A program made the translations under genes and the position numbers. From positions 1,134,143 through 1,170,864 of the forward strand of contig NW_019091408.1 of NCBI RefSeq assembly GCF_001949145.1: a stretch of DNA of 36,722 bases. Direction: 5' to 3'. Positions 1 through 10,253 of this stretch are shown piece after piece; positions within the stretch are counted from its first letter, which is position 1, and every line of letters starts with the position of its first letter. The notes under the pieces are model-generated. The model made no database searches and had not been told where the DNA came from. It was given only the letters and a program-made list of their open reading frames with translations. The DNA comes from Acanthaster planci. Taxonomy: Eukaryota > Echinodermata > Asteroidea > Valvatida > Acanthasteridae.

Positions 1-3000
1 TCAGGCTGTCTGCAATTCTTGATGGTATGGGTCCTCTTCCTCTTCATTTGGTCCATTCCCATGCTGGTCATCGAGTATGCCATGGGCCGCTACACCAAAC
101 GCTCCACCATCGTCTCTTTTCAGCGCATGATCGGCGACAACAACATGTGGGGCGGGGCCTGGATTGCCATGGTTACCCTGGGCATATCGTAAGTCCACAA
201 CTCCGATGTACCTTTGTCCGTTCTTTTTATTGCTGGCTAGTTATAAAATTATGCATGTCGCAAGGGGTGGCGTATCTACGGGGGCACGTCCCACCCCCCC
301 CCCTCAGACGTCCATGCCCCGTTTTGAAATGCGCACGGCTTATGTCCAGACGCAGTTCAGTTCATTGGCTCTTGGTGACCCCTGATAAAATGTGTTCCGC
401 CCTGGTTGCATGCCTTTACCCGGTTCATAAGTGACTTCGTCACAAAGACGGACGCAGGCTCCCATTGGACGATCGCTGAAGTTGCGCTTAACTTCCGGTT
501 CCATGGTTCCGCGTAAACGACGATCAATGCATGTATACTCTATGTGCAGTGCGTGTGCAGTGGGCGTGGTTAAACTGAAGTGACGTCACACTTACGAACT
601 GGATAGATGTGTTTTTCAGCTGTTACGCATCTGCTCTTAAAACGTGCGTAGAAATCATATTGGCTGGGAGCTCACCGGTCGTAATTAATGACACTGGTTA
701 ATAGGTTAAAAAGTATTACAGAGATCAATCTAACTTTATCTACACATGCATGTTGTGGTCAGCTGTTTTTAAAGTCCCAATTTTAATACTTACTTTAATC
801 TGACTTTCCGCTTTGGCTACGATTTCGTTTTTTTTTTACTGACAGGGCATATTACTCTGTGATCATCGGCTGGTGTCTGTACTATCTATTCTATTTTATG
901 GTCAACGTACTCCCAACAACGTCCGAGGAAAGTTTCAGCATCTTTGATGATTTTGTCGAGGTAAATGTAGGCCCTACTAGCCTTGTAAAACAAATACAAA
1001 CAGATACCCAACTGTAAGACTAAGAAGCATTAACTGTCCACAAGTCTACAGTTTTCTTGAAATGTTGTCGTTGGTTTGTGGTTATATTTGCTTTTTGTTG
1101 GTCAAAGTGATCCAACATCTTGGGACGAGAATTCGAGGTAACAATTGCCACAGCTCATTTTGAAAAACTTCATCAGGCTTGTGTAATATACACGTGTGCA
1201 GGATTCTTGGATGCCCGTACTGTGCCACTTTGTCACCATCCTCCTTGGGGCTGTCTCGGTGGCCTGGGGTGTCAAGAGCATCGAGTTGGCCAACTGCATC
1301 GTGGTTCCTCTCTTCCTTCTTCTCCTGCTCTTCACCTTCATCTGGAGCATGACATTGGAGTATGCTGGCCGTGGCCTGAAATTTATGTTCTCACCAGATT
1401 GGGGTGCGTCGTGTTCAGATCGCTGAGTACATATTGCGTTTGAAAAAAGTTGATCCAGTGTGTACATACGAAAAATTGCTTGAAAATGTTTTGCCAGAGA
1501 GCATACTTGAACGAGAATGAATGACAAAATTACGAAACGTTCCGGCGAAAAAAAAACATTCCGAGGGTACGAAAAAAACTCTTCAAAGGTTTAGTAAAAG
1601 GTTCTGCGTGTAAATTTAAATCTATAATAACCCTTTGGATAGGACTTAGAAAAAATCAAGGAAATTCCTGGAAACGTATCGCAGCTTGTGGAAGACTTTT
1701 GCAAACGCAAGTCTAGAATAAAGTTAAGAGAAGGTATTCTCAGAAAACATGTTTCGGAAGATGTCTGGGAAGATTGGGAGATTTACAGAAGTCAGTGGTG
1801 AAACCATTTGATATAAATTTGATATGAACTTCAATGTTTGTCCATCAATTTTCATCCAACCCATGCAGAACAGTTCCGAGAGCCCCGGATGTGGGTTGAC
1901 GCCATTACCCAGAATGCATTTGACACAGGGGCCGGCTCAGGGCTGTTTGTCTCGTACGCTGCTTTCATGACAGCGAAAAACGGCATTGTCCGCTCTGCCA
2001 GCCTAGTGCCTCTGTGCAACAATGTTATCAGGTACACCTTTTCTTTACTTGTATTTGAAAGGTGCTTCATTAGTCACACATCCTTATTTCCTTGGTCATT
2101 GAGACATGCCTCTTGTATGCGGCAATTCATTTATCTGGACCGCGATTTAATTAAGTCTTTTCTAAAAGTCAAAGTGAGACGTTATTCACCAACTTTTTTC
2201 AACTCTAAACTTCATTGAAACAAAGTCAATGTCACTGCGTTATTGTTTTTGTTAGAAAAGATATAACAAAAGCAGTATTTTGAGGTCATTATGAGTCCAA
2301 ATTGCCGGGTTTGGGGCATAAAATCATGAAGCAGCTTTAAGTTCAGTTTTTACCCTTTTTCTATTCTCTTTAGCCTCGTCTGCGGAATGTTGACATTCGC
2401 CACAGTCTTTGCAACGGAAGTGAAAAATGGATCGTCGACAGAACAAATTGTCGAACTTTTGAAAGAAAATGGACCCGGAAATACAGGACTAACCTTTGTA
2501 TGGTAAAAAAAATCCCTCCTCTTTTTCCCAAAACAGTTTTGTAGAAGGAAAGAGGTGTTGCAAATGCATATTATATCATGTTTTGGTTGTCGTGAATGAT
2601 TGAAACAAAATGTGCTTTTATTATCAAATTGTTACGGAATTCTAGAAGTACCATCCAACTTGTTCAGATCCCGCAGTACAATTTCTTGGAATGACGACAT
2701 CGTAGAGGTAAGAAGTCGACATCCTGAGATAATTTTTCACGGGATGCTGACATTCCGAGAAATATTATCACCGACTGACAACATCCTAAAACGTGGATGA
2801 TGAAGTCCCCGGATAAATTATGACAGAATCACGACATCCTAGAAGTTGGGTGACGACATCGAGAGGTAGTTTATCATGAATGACGACATCATAAAAGTGG
2901 AATAAGGACATTATTTGTGAATGAGTGCATTGACAAACCACCTTGGAAACGCACGGGTGACCTGAGGTGCTTTTGTCTTTTAAAGAATTGTATTGCTATT

Positions 3001-6000
3001 GCCATACATGATATTATTGATAAAACGTAATGAAGTCTCACCGCTTGTTACAAGTAGTAAAGTAGATATCACACTTGCTGGATGTCTCAGGATGACGACA
3101 TACTGAGTTAATGATTATCTCAGGATGTCGTCATACAACTTTCACGATGTCGTCATCCCGAGATAAATTATCTTAAGATGTCGACATCTTGCCTTTATTA
3201 TGTCTTCATCCCGAGAAAAAATATGTCAGGATGGCACTTTCAGAGCTCCGTAAATTGTTATTATTGACAAATATTTTAGGGAAGGGATAAAGTAGTGTGT
3301 GCTGCAAGAGGAATAACTCATTTTTTAAGGATCATCGTAGTTACTAAATTTCTGCTTTTGTAATGACGATTCCCGGATTCTCTAAAAATATGAGGGTTTT
3401 TACACCTTCTATATAAATGTTAAGAGGCAATAACTTTTTTAAATACAACATGATAAACATTATATGTTGCTTCCTTAATATCTGAGCTTATTTTATTGCC
3501 ATTGGCCTGAAAATAAGTGTTTTTCTTTTTTGTACTGTCAAAAAACAATTCGTGGCAGCATTTTTGGGATATAGAAAGACACAGCACATTCAAGGAGTGT
3601 GTGTTTAGTAACTTTGTATTTGCCAGAACTTGAAAATCAACACAGAATCGTTGGTAATAAATTGCTCTTTTTTTCCTTATTTCATTCCGAGATCACTAGA
3701 AGTGCAAAATGCTTTATGAATTTATCCTTTTTCAACTGAGGTTTTTTTGCTGGTAATTTTTCTCACCTCCCTTGCTCAGGATGCCTATCCTGTACAACCA
3801 GATCAATGGAGGCCGAGTTTTGATGGTCTTTTTCTTCTTTGCACTCTTACTGGCCGGTTTCAGCTCCCTCGTGGCCCAGCTGGAGCTGTTCGTCCACAAC
3901 GTCAAAGATTTTGGAGGTATGTATACACAATGTATACACATTGGCATAAATTATAACAAATTCCATAGAGGGCTAAGATTTTGTTTTCAATTCCCAAGAA
4001 AATTTCAGTGTACAGTACAAGTATCACAATAAGAGATACGAAACGAGTGTTGAATTGGACTCTAGTCCCCCAGAACTTAGCACCCGTGTGCCAGAAATAT
4101 ACGTGAATACTGGCTAAATTATCAAAACTTGAGATTTTGTTCGTTTAATTATTTGGGTTTGGCATCGTTGTTACACTGTGACGCTTCGACTGAAAAATAT
4201 TGCGAATGGCATGTGCCATTTTTTCCAAAGTGGAGAAACCGAATGGTTACTGTGAATGGCTGTTTGATGAATCAAACATTCTGTTGGGCATCCGGTGACA
4301 TTTCTGTTTCATATCATTGTTCCAACTCCATCAACCTCGTGAACCAACACTATTCACGAGGTTGATGAAGTAATGTCCCAATAATTCGTTTTTTACTTTC
4401 CTCAGTCTCGAGAAAGAAAGCTTCAGGGTTCGTGGTCCTGTTGGTGTTTCTTCTCGGCCTTGGCTCTGCTCTCAGTCTTGACTTCCTTGCTAACCAGGTA
4501 ATGGTCACGTGTTAACAGGTGGCGCGTCCAGGGAGAGGCGAGAGACATGTTTTGTCGTTCTGTTCTGTCCTTTTTTCTTTTTATTAACGGAAAGCGCTAA
4601 TTCCTCCGAAATGGTAACATCACCCATGCAGGGGGTAATGACGAATTAACTCCGACCGGCTTTTTTTTAAGAGAAAAGCATCACCTTAATTGCTCCCTCC
4701 CCAGACCCAAAACCAGGATATACCAATGACGTTAACTTGAATTAAAACTTAGGTGTCAGGAGTCATTGATAATATAAAACTGATGAAATTAACTCATACG
4801 TAAAATTTCAATTACACAAGAATGCATTTAACCATTATGTTTGACCCGAATGCCCCCACAAAAGCCTGTGACACAGGTTCTGTGTAGGTTCTGTTCAAGA
4901 AGGTTCTATGACTGTTTATAGGCATTTCCCTACTTTTTCCGTCGTTTGTGCGACCAGGATTTCGTCTGGGGTTTTGCTCTGCTCCTGTCTGGGATGGCCT
5001 TGCAGTATCTGGTCATCCGCTTCGGCGCCAGGCGTTTCCGCCAAGAGCTGACCAATAATTTCAGTGAGAGTGACTGGCCACTGCCCCTTATCTGGGAATG
5101 GATCGTAAAGTGAGGTTTTTCTTTTGTTTCATTGAAGAAATAATGATCATTATTATTTGGCTTATGTAGGTTCTGGCTTTGAGTATTTTGTAGTCAAACA
5201 AGTATTGATCATAGCTTGAATCCAGCGAGTTCTTTCGTACTGAGGACACAGACATAAAGGGAGACAATACATTACATTGTGAAGCCAAAACAAATTGAAG
5301 TGCTTTTAGTCTTTCTCTCAAAAACAAGGAACAACTTTATCCGCCAGCTTGAAAGTAAAAAGGGAAAGGGTTGAATCGCTGGACGATAAAATTATTTAGA
5401 AATAAAATGCTTCATTGAGATTTCATCGGTGGCATTGACTTGTTCCTTGGAACACTATACCACCCAAGTATGGCTGTCACGACAGGCGTTCACTCATTGG
5501 TCTTTAAAATCTGTGGTGATCGTGTTGCTCTTCAAAAATTTGGGAATTTTTTGTCCTCTTCCAGGTTTATTGCACCTTTGGAGGCTGTAGCACTGATCGT
5601 TTGGTGGATCGTCACAACAATACAAGAGTCTGAACCTTGGTATAGTTTCGCCACAGAGAGTTTTATGATAACAATCGTACAGGTGAGCGTTTTTTTTCCA
5701 ATAGACGATCTAAACATAAGATTTCTTGGCATATACATTCTCAGTCGCCATGGTCACGTTATCCCATATATCTTTTCATGCATCCACTCAGGATATTCCA
5801 AAAACTAATATGTAGATACAACCAAAAGTAAATATCACATATGGACCCATGTTTAAAGTACATGTGCAGTGGAATGTATGTACACTTTCCAAGATATACA
5901 CTTTTCCTTTCAAAATGATCTATGGAGAAGAAGAGATGAGTATATATAGAAGTACAGCCAACAAAAACAGATGGTCTCAATTTTAAGATTCCCGAGCATG

Positions 6001-7486
6001 AAGCATTCTTAAAAACTGTCTCTAGTCTTTATTTTACAAAGCGTGATAAAGTTCTAATCATGGGCGTAAATCCCAGGGGGATGGGGGTATATATTTCCCG
6101 TCACTTTTTGAGGCGGGGGCTTTTGAATCATCCCCCTTTTATAGCGAATTGTAAAGAGTTTTTAGACTTCCAATGATTAAAATGCATTCAATACCACTCA
6201 AAACAGGAAAAACGATTTAAACAAGCCATGCATTTGCCATTTGTAATACTGTAACGAAACATTTGATGAGACTGTGTACCAGTCTGGTACTGGTACCCGG
6301 CTTGGTGGTTCCGCACTGCATAGGTCTTTACGCGCTGCCACGGCTAGCATAAAGGCAGCGTCGCAAAGCGCGCTCGTTCTCTTGCCCTCGCGTCGCTCGC
6401 AGGAAGTTGATGAGTGAGACACACGCAATTACGGATCGGTATACGTCATGCAGCGCGGCTGAGTGCAACCTTCGGCAGGGGTTTGGGCGGCCAAGCCTAC
6501 CAAGCGGGCGTGTTCATTACCGGAGAGAGTGGCCTTGGCGGTGAGTGAGCCAACTACCCAGGAGCTTAGAACAAAGACCAGTGGCCAATCTTGGGCACAT
6601 TTATCTGATTTCTTATAAGTTCACACCTACCTAGGAGTCGCCTTTAAAGGCAGAGAAGAGAATAAACCAGGAGGAAGATGCAACAGTAATTAAGCCTATC
6701 TAGTGAGCATTGGTGTGAGTGTTGTCTGCCCTGCTGCGGTGCCTGGGGGTATATTTCTCCTAAACGGAGTTGTGTCCCCCGTTTTCTTATAATCACTCGT
6801 CGGTAGTGCCTAATCCCGAGCGTATGCCTGGCGGTTGTGAGAGTCAGCCATACGCCAGAATACATATTATTCCAGATGTGCATTAATATCATGAACATCT
6901 ACCTCAATGTTACATTGAGTCGTATGGTGTCAACCCCCTCCCGCCCGCTTTTCAAATTTTCATGGTCGGGCAAGCCATCCCCCACCTTTCCCCATCCCCC
7001 AGCCCCACCCCTACCCCAATTTTCGACACAAATTTACGCCACTGGTTCTAATAAGCCCCAACTGTTATTGATTTTATAAGTAAAAATTACTCAAGCAGAA
7101 TTCTTCCATTTCAGGAGACTAACGATCTTCCCTCTGAAAAAAAAATATCCAGCCGCGACGTGCGAGGGTTATCTTCCACACTGTGAATCTTACTGTGGTT
7201 TGGAACTTCATACATATTTGTACACTGTTGCACGTAGTGTCCGTGCTTTTGAAATTTCCTGCCAGTAATTGAGCTTTTTATTTGTCTTTTCATTTTGCAG
7301 TGGATAGGCTTTTTTGCTCTCATCCTGGTACTGAACTTGCTGTACGTGAAGTTCATCAGACGCTATTTTCCCATACCTAAAGATGACTCAGGATTACTCC
7401 TGCCCTCAGCTGATAATGAAGTTAAGGGCATCGATGGAACGTACAAGACTTTCCACGAAGAGACCACCCTCAGTGACGAAGGGTAG
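1..7486 (+). CDS. Sodium-coupled SLC6/NSS transporter of prokaryotic (LeuT/YocR-like) type, 3' part, 10 exons
   Basis: Joined exons 1-188, 846-960, 1202-1403, 1869-2031, 2374-2502, 3780-3916, 4406-4497, 4958-5109, 5565-5682 and 7301-7486 (stop TAG) all have GT..AG borders and matching phases, giving 493 residues. The window opens inside the gene, so the N-terminus and TM1 are missing. Visible parts: TM2 with the E-Y-A-M-G-R-Y signature (residues 25-31), TM3 (about 64-85), a short extracellular loop 2, TM4-TM5, unwound TM6 (Q183, F186, D187, G189, G191), TM7, TM8 with A-G-F-S-S (291-295), TM9-TM12 and a polar C-tail. Known of the family: Na+-driven uptake of amino acids or related solutes across the plasma membrane by the LeuT fold. 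The substrate here cannot be read. The short loop 2, the Ser-Ser instead of Asp-Ser in TM8, and the expected total of about 540 residues favour the prokaryotic-type branch over neurotransmitter transporters. The introns of 450-1600 bp show it is a resident nuclear gene, not bacterial contamination. Confidence 0.93.
581..588. promoter_or_regulatory. Perfect CRE-like palindrome TGACGTCA in transporter intron
   Basis: TGACGTCA is the full cAMP-response element consensus bound by CREB/ATF proteins. It lies in a CpG-richer part of the intron at 189-845. A single 8-bp match in 36 kb is expected about once every two windows by chance, so this is only a candidate site. Confidence 0.2.
2690..3237. repeat. 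Head-to-head array of a short repeat with core ATGACGACATC
   Basis: About eight degenerate units with the core GACGACATCCTGAGATAA run forward between 2690 and 2890, spaced 22-30 bp apart. The same unit appears mainly in reverse orientation (GATGTCGTCAT, ATCTCAGGATGTCGTC) between about 3080 and 3237. About 190 bp of unrelated sequence separates the two arms. The layout suggests the long, repetitive terminal inverted repeats of a fold-back DNA transposon. It occupies the intron between the TM7 and TM8 exons of the transporter. No open frame of note is inside, and no target-site duplication was found. Confidence 0.6.
4329..4367. repeat. Perfect 15-bp inverted repeat hairpin
   Basis: Arms CATCAACCTCGTGAA (4329-4343) and TTCACGAGGTTGATG (4353-4367) pair perfectly around a 9-base loop. 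It lies 38 bases upstream of the TM9 exon of the transporter. It may be a transposon remnant or a pre-mRNA hairpin near the acceptor; nothing in the sequence decides between these. Confidence 0.6.
6059..7044. mobile_element. Non-autonomous hAT-like DNA transposon, 986 bp, with perfect 8-bp target-site duplication
   Basis: The 8-mer GTTCTAAT stands directly before (6051-6058) and directly after (7045-7052) this block. The ends are inverted: CATGGGCGTAAAT at the left, and CAGTGGCGTAAAT on the opposite strand at the right (11 of 13 identical). Both are followed inward by G-rich sequence. An 8-bp duplication with short CA..TG ends is the mark of the hAT superfamily. No transposase frame is visible, so it would depend on an enzyme supplied elsewhere. 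The interior at about 6285-6560 is notably CpG-rich compared with the AT-rich intron around it. The element sits in the last transporter intron (5683-7300). Confidence 0.8.
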
Positions 7487-8160
7487 TGCTAGGTCAGTAT
7501 AAACCTGGTGAAGGCGCTGTGGATTTGGTCACTGAGCGCCGCGAGTGGATGATAGGTGGCAGCTGCTGCAACTGAACACTGGGGTCAGTTTCAGGAAGCA
7601 ATACCATTCATGTAATCACTTTCTATTAGTGCCATAAGCTATTTTAAGAAATTTTCGAATGTCGAATTTCATTTTTGATTGTGACCCATTTCACTGGTCG
7701 GGATCAAAAATGATCGGAGCTTTTGAGACTCTGTGATTCTTTTTCGATCGATATTGTCGTCGGTAAGCAGCTGAGTTTCTATTAATAAGTGTAATTAATC
7801 CCACGTGGATGCCTGTGGGTGTAACCTGTCCAAGTTAATATTTTTCCGAATGCAGTATTAAATAAAGTCGTAAATGACAAATGGGCGTGAAATCTTTGTT
7901 TTTCTGTGTTCATTTTATTTCCAGATAATCTGTTTGGTAGCATACATGAGATAAGTTCGAGTTAATTAACTGTGCAATTATGTCATAGAAGTTAACTTGT
8001 CACAATTAAGGACGTGTATTATAACCTGCATTGTATTACAATTTATTGTGAATTATCAGAAGCGTAAGCAGGGAAATATGGAAAGATTTCCCAAACTTAA
8101 AATGCAGTTCATTTCCACAATAAATTGAGACAGGAGTAAATTGTCGTATGAATAAACTAT
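7487..8160 (+). terminator. 3' UTR of the transporter with candidate poly(A) signals
   Basis: After the TAG stop at 7484-7486 the sequence becomes AT-rich and non-coding. AATAAA hexamers stand at 7861-7866, 8119-8124 and 8151-8156. The first, 375 bases after the stop, is the likeliest 3' end, and the other two may give longer alternative ends. No cDNA evidence is available, so the real cleavage site is unknown. Confidence 0.5.
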
Positions 8161-8562
8161 GATCTTATTTTAGCATTTATATTACTTGTCCATTACATCA
8201 TGTCGATTGGTAAATGTATTATGAATGTCGTTAGATTCGTGTTTTCTGTGTTGTCTTTGAACTGAGCAGTGCATAAGAACGTGATATTTTTTATATATAT
8301 TTTCTCATTGCACGCATGAGAAGGCATGATGGGTGTGAAGTTACTTTCTATTTTAAAAGGAAGGGCTTTACTCAAATGACTGTTCCCATTCCAGTTAAAA
8401 GTTTTTCGGAAACAAACGGGGGAGAGTTACGAAGCAGAATTAGAGTCAAAAAGATCAGAACACGTTTTCCGAGAAATCTAATAATTTTTAACAATCGATT
8501 TTTTTCAATGTAATGTTTTTTATAACAGAACGTACTTTGAATTTTTGAATTCATTTTCCAAA

Positions 8563-8870
8563 ACCGAATGAAATCTTTCGTACCTAATATATCTTTTGGG
8601 GATGAAATTTTACAGACCTAACATGTTTTTAATATTCGAATGAAATTTTTTTTGACCCAACATGTTTTTAAGATTAGAATAAAATTTTTCTGACCTGACA
8701 TGTTTTTAAGATACGAATAAATTTTTTTGGACCTAATATGTTTTTGAGATTCGAGTCATTTTTTTCAGACCTAACATGTTTTGAAGATTCGAATGAAATT
8801 TTTCAGACCTGACATGTTTTCGAAATCCGAATGAAATTTGACAGACCTAACGTTTTCCAGATTCGAATGC
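8563..8870. repeat. 38-bp tandem repeat, about eight copies
   Basis: The anchor GACCTAACATGTTTT recurs at about 8580, 8615, 8654, 8692, 8730, 8768, 8806 and 8844, a steady 38-bp step. Each unit continues as AAGATTCGAATGAAATTTTT with scattered changes. The central copies match best, and the outer ones are decayed and shifted by a few bases. It is intergenic and directly abuts the 196/232-bp duplication that follows. Confidence 0.85.
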
Positions 8871-8910
8871 ATTTTCTCCGACAATAAACAGCCGAAGGTT
8901 TCGAGTTCCG

Positions 8911-9342
8911 CTCCCGCATTTCATCCGAATTCAGAAAGCATCCGAATTTCGAAAGCATCTGCCTTTAAAAAGCATCCGAATATTGAGAAAGCATCCGATC
9001 TTTTTGACGGTGATCGGCCCGGTGGTACCCGAAGTTCCGAATCTTTTTCGACGGTTCGGCGGTGTTCGGTATGCACATGCGCAGTCAAACTATAGAATTA
9101 TTCCCGCACCCGCATTTCTTCCGAATTCAGAAAGCATCCAAATTTCGAAAGCATCTGACTTTAAACAGCATCCGAATTTTGAAAGCATATCCGCCTTTAA
9201 AAAGCATCTGAATATTGAGAAAGCATTCGATCTTTTTGACAGTGTTCGGCCCGATGGTGCCCGAAGTTCCGAATCTTTTTCGACGATTCGGTTGTGTTCG
9301 GTATGCACATGCGCAGTCAAACTATAGACTTGTTCCCGCTCC
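8911..9342. repeat. Tandem duplication (196 bp and 232-236 bp copies) with an NRF-1-like motif in each
   Basis: Copy 1 is about 8911-9106 and copy 2 about 9107-9342. Both hold the AGCATCCGAATTT series, the GATCTTTTTGACRGTG block and the GGCCCGRTGGTRCCCGAAG block. Both end in GTATGCACATGCGCAGTCAA then ACTATAG (9070-9095 and 9302-9327). Copy 2 gains about 36 bp from an extra internal AGCATCCGAAT unit. GCACATGCGCA is one base from the NRF-1 palindrome consensus, a motif common in CpG promoters. An open frame runs through both copies without a stop but looks like no known protein and is more easily explained by the repeat itself. Confidence 0.75.
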
Positions 9343-9809
9343 CTTAAACAATCGGGCAGTCAGTGCTATAAACCCCAAATTTCGAATTAAGTCAAGCGAT
9401 TACATACGTACATACATTGAAGAAACGGATGTTTTGCTGGTGTGGACGCCCATTAGCGCGAGCCACAGCACGCCCGGCCCCGGGCGGGCACGCATGTTCG
9501 AACGTTCATGCCCCTCGCTTAGTTTAAGCGTTTTAGCTTAGTTTTAGCTAAAACTTAGCTTAGCTTAGTCTTAGTTTTAGCTTTTTACAAAAGTAATCGA
9601 TCAACATCAAGCTCAGGAAAAGTTGTTTGCCCCTTATCTCCATGCCGATTAGTATTTCAACACTCAAGGCCCCTTTTGATAACTTGCACACGATAAAAAT
9701 CCCTTTTCTGCCAAATTTTTACCCGTCTTTCATACCTTGCTGCATATGTGGGTCCGGTATCACGCCGAATTCGGCTGAAGTATTTTGAAGTCACGGTCGT
9801 TCCATCTAC
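9343..9809. other. Intergenic stretch with short palindromes, no gene seen
   Basis: It contains a GC-rich patch (about 9465-9490), the palindrome GTTCGAAC, and a perfect 16-bp palindrome AGTTTTAGCTAAAACT (9540-9555) inside a run of TTAGC repeats. No convincing exon was found. Confidence 0.4.
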
Positions 9810-10004
9810 ATGTATATTCGGTATGCTCGCGGTACCGTTGATGAGCGTAAAAATTTACTAAATTTTACTAAAATCAAGTATAGGCTAATGACAGCTGTTG
9901 GTCTTAGTACCGAAGATGTATTTGACTTTGAACCGACTGGGGAATCGAAGGTCGCCTTCAAGTTGGCCGAAATCAATGCCAATCTAGGAAGAATCAGGAC
10001 CTGA
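9810..10004 (+). CDS. Unrecognised 64-codon open frame
   Basis: The frame runs from ATG to TGA, with an in-frame stop 24 bases upstream (9786). The predicted protein is mixed in charge, with K/R-rich and D/E-rich parts and a plausible helical C-terminus (A-F-K-L-A-E-I-N-A-N-L). I do not recognise it. It may be an orphan exon, a piece of a decayed gene or transposon, or chance. There is no strong acceptor or promoter directly in front of it, though the NRF-1-like duplication lies about 480 bp upstream. Confidence 0.15.
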   Translation: MYIRYARGTVDERKNLLNFTKIKYRLMTAVGLSTEDVFDFEPTGESKVAFKLAEINANLGRIRT

Positions 10005-10131
10005 TGACGACTGGCAAACGCCCACACATACAGGGTGTACCACTGTAATGAAATCGAAAACACCCGGTCTCTCAAATTATGACACCTGGCCCTTGCGTCA
10101 TATCTGTTTATATGCCTAGCCTGACCCAAGG

Positions 10132-10253
10132 GGTGCGTTTGCGCGGTTACACTCGGGTACAAGAGTATTTCTCGCTAACTCTCGGGTCGTATTCCAGCCG
10201 TTCGAGCTTTCAGGAGTATACTCGTGTTAACGAGTAGCTCGCTCGAACGCACC
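10132..10253. mobile_element. Short fold-back element (MITE-like), 122 bp
   Basis: The ends are GGTGCGTTTGCGCG at the left and, on the other strand, GGTGCGTTCGAGCGAG at the right. Inverted similarity continues inward for about 45 bp (TACaCTCG..ACA.GAGTAT against TACTCG..ACA.GAGTAT). A GGTGCGTTCG-type end resembles PIF/Harbinger-like MITEs from general knowledge. No clear 3-bp target duplication could be seen, so the superfamily is a guess. Confidence 0.5.

Noticed and set aside
257-330. GGTGGCGTATCTACGGGGGC followed by a C run, similar to the left end of the hAT-like element
   Set aside because: No matching inverted right end or 8-bp duplication was found in this intron; at best a truncated end.
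8838-9327. Long overlapping open frames on both strands through the tandem duplication
   Set aside because: They follow the repeat units, use different frames, and resemble no protein; the 36-bp length difference keeping frame is probably chance.
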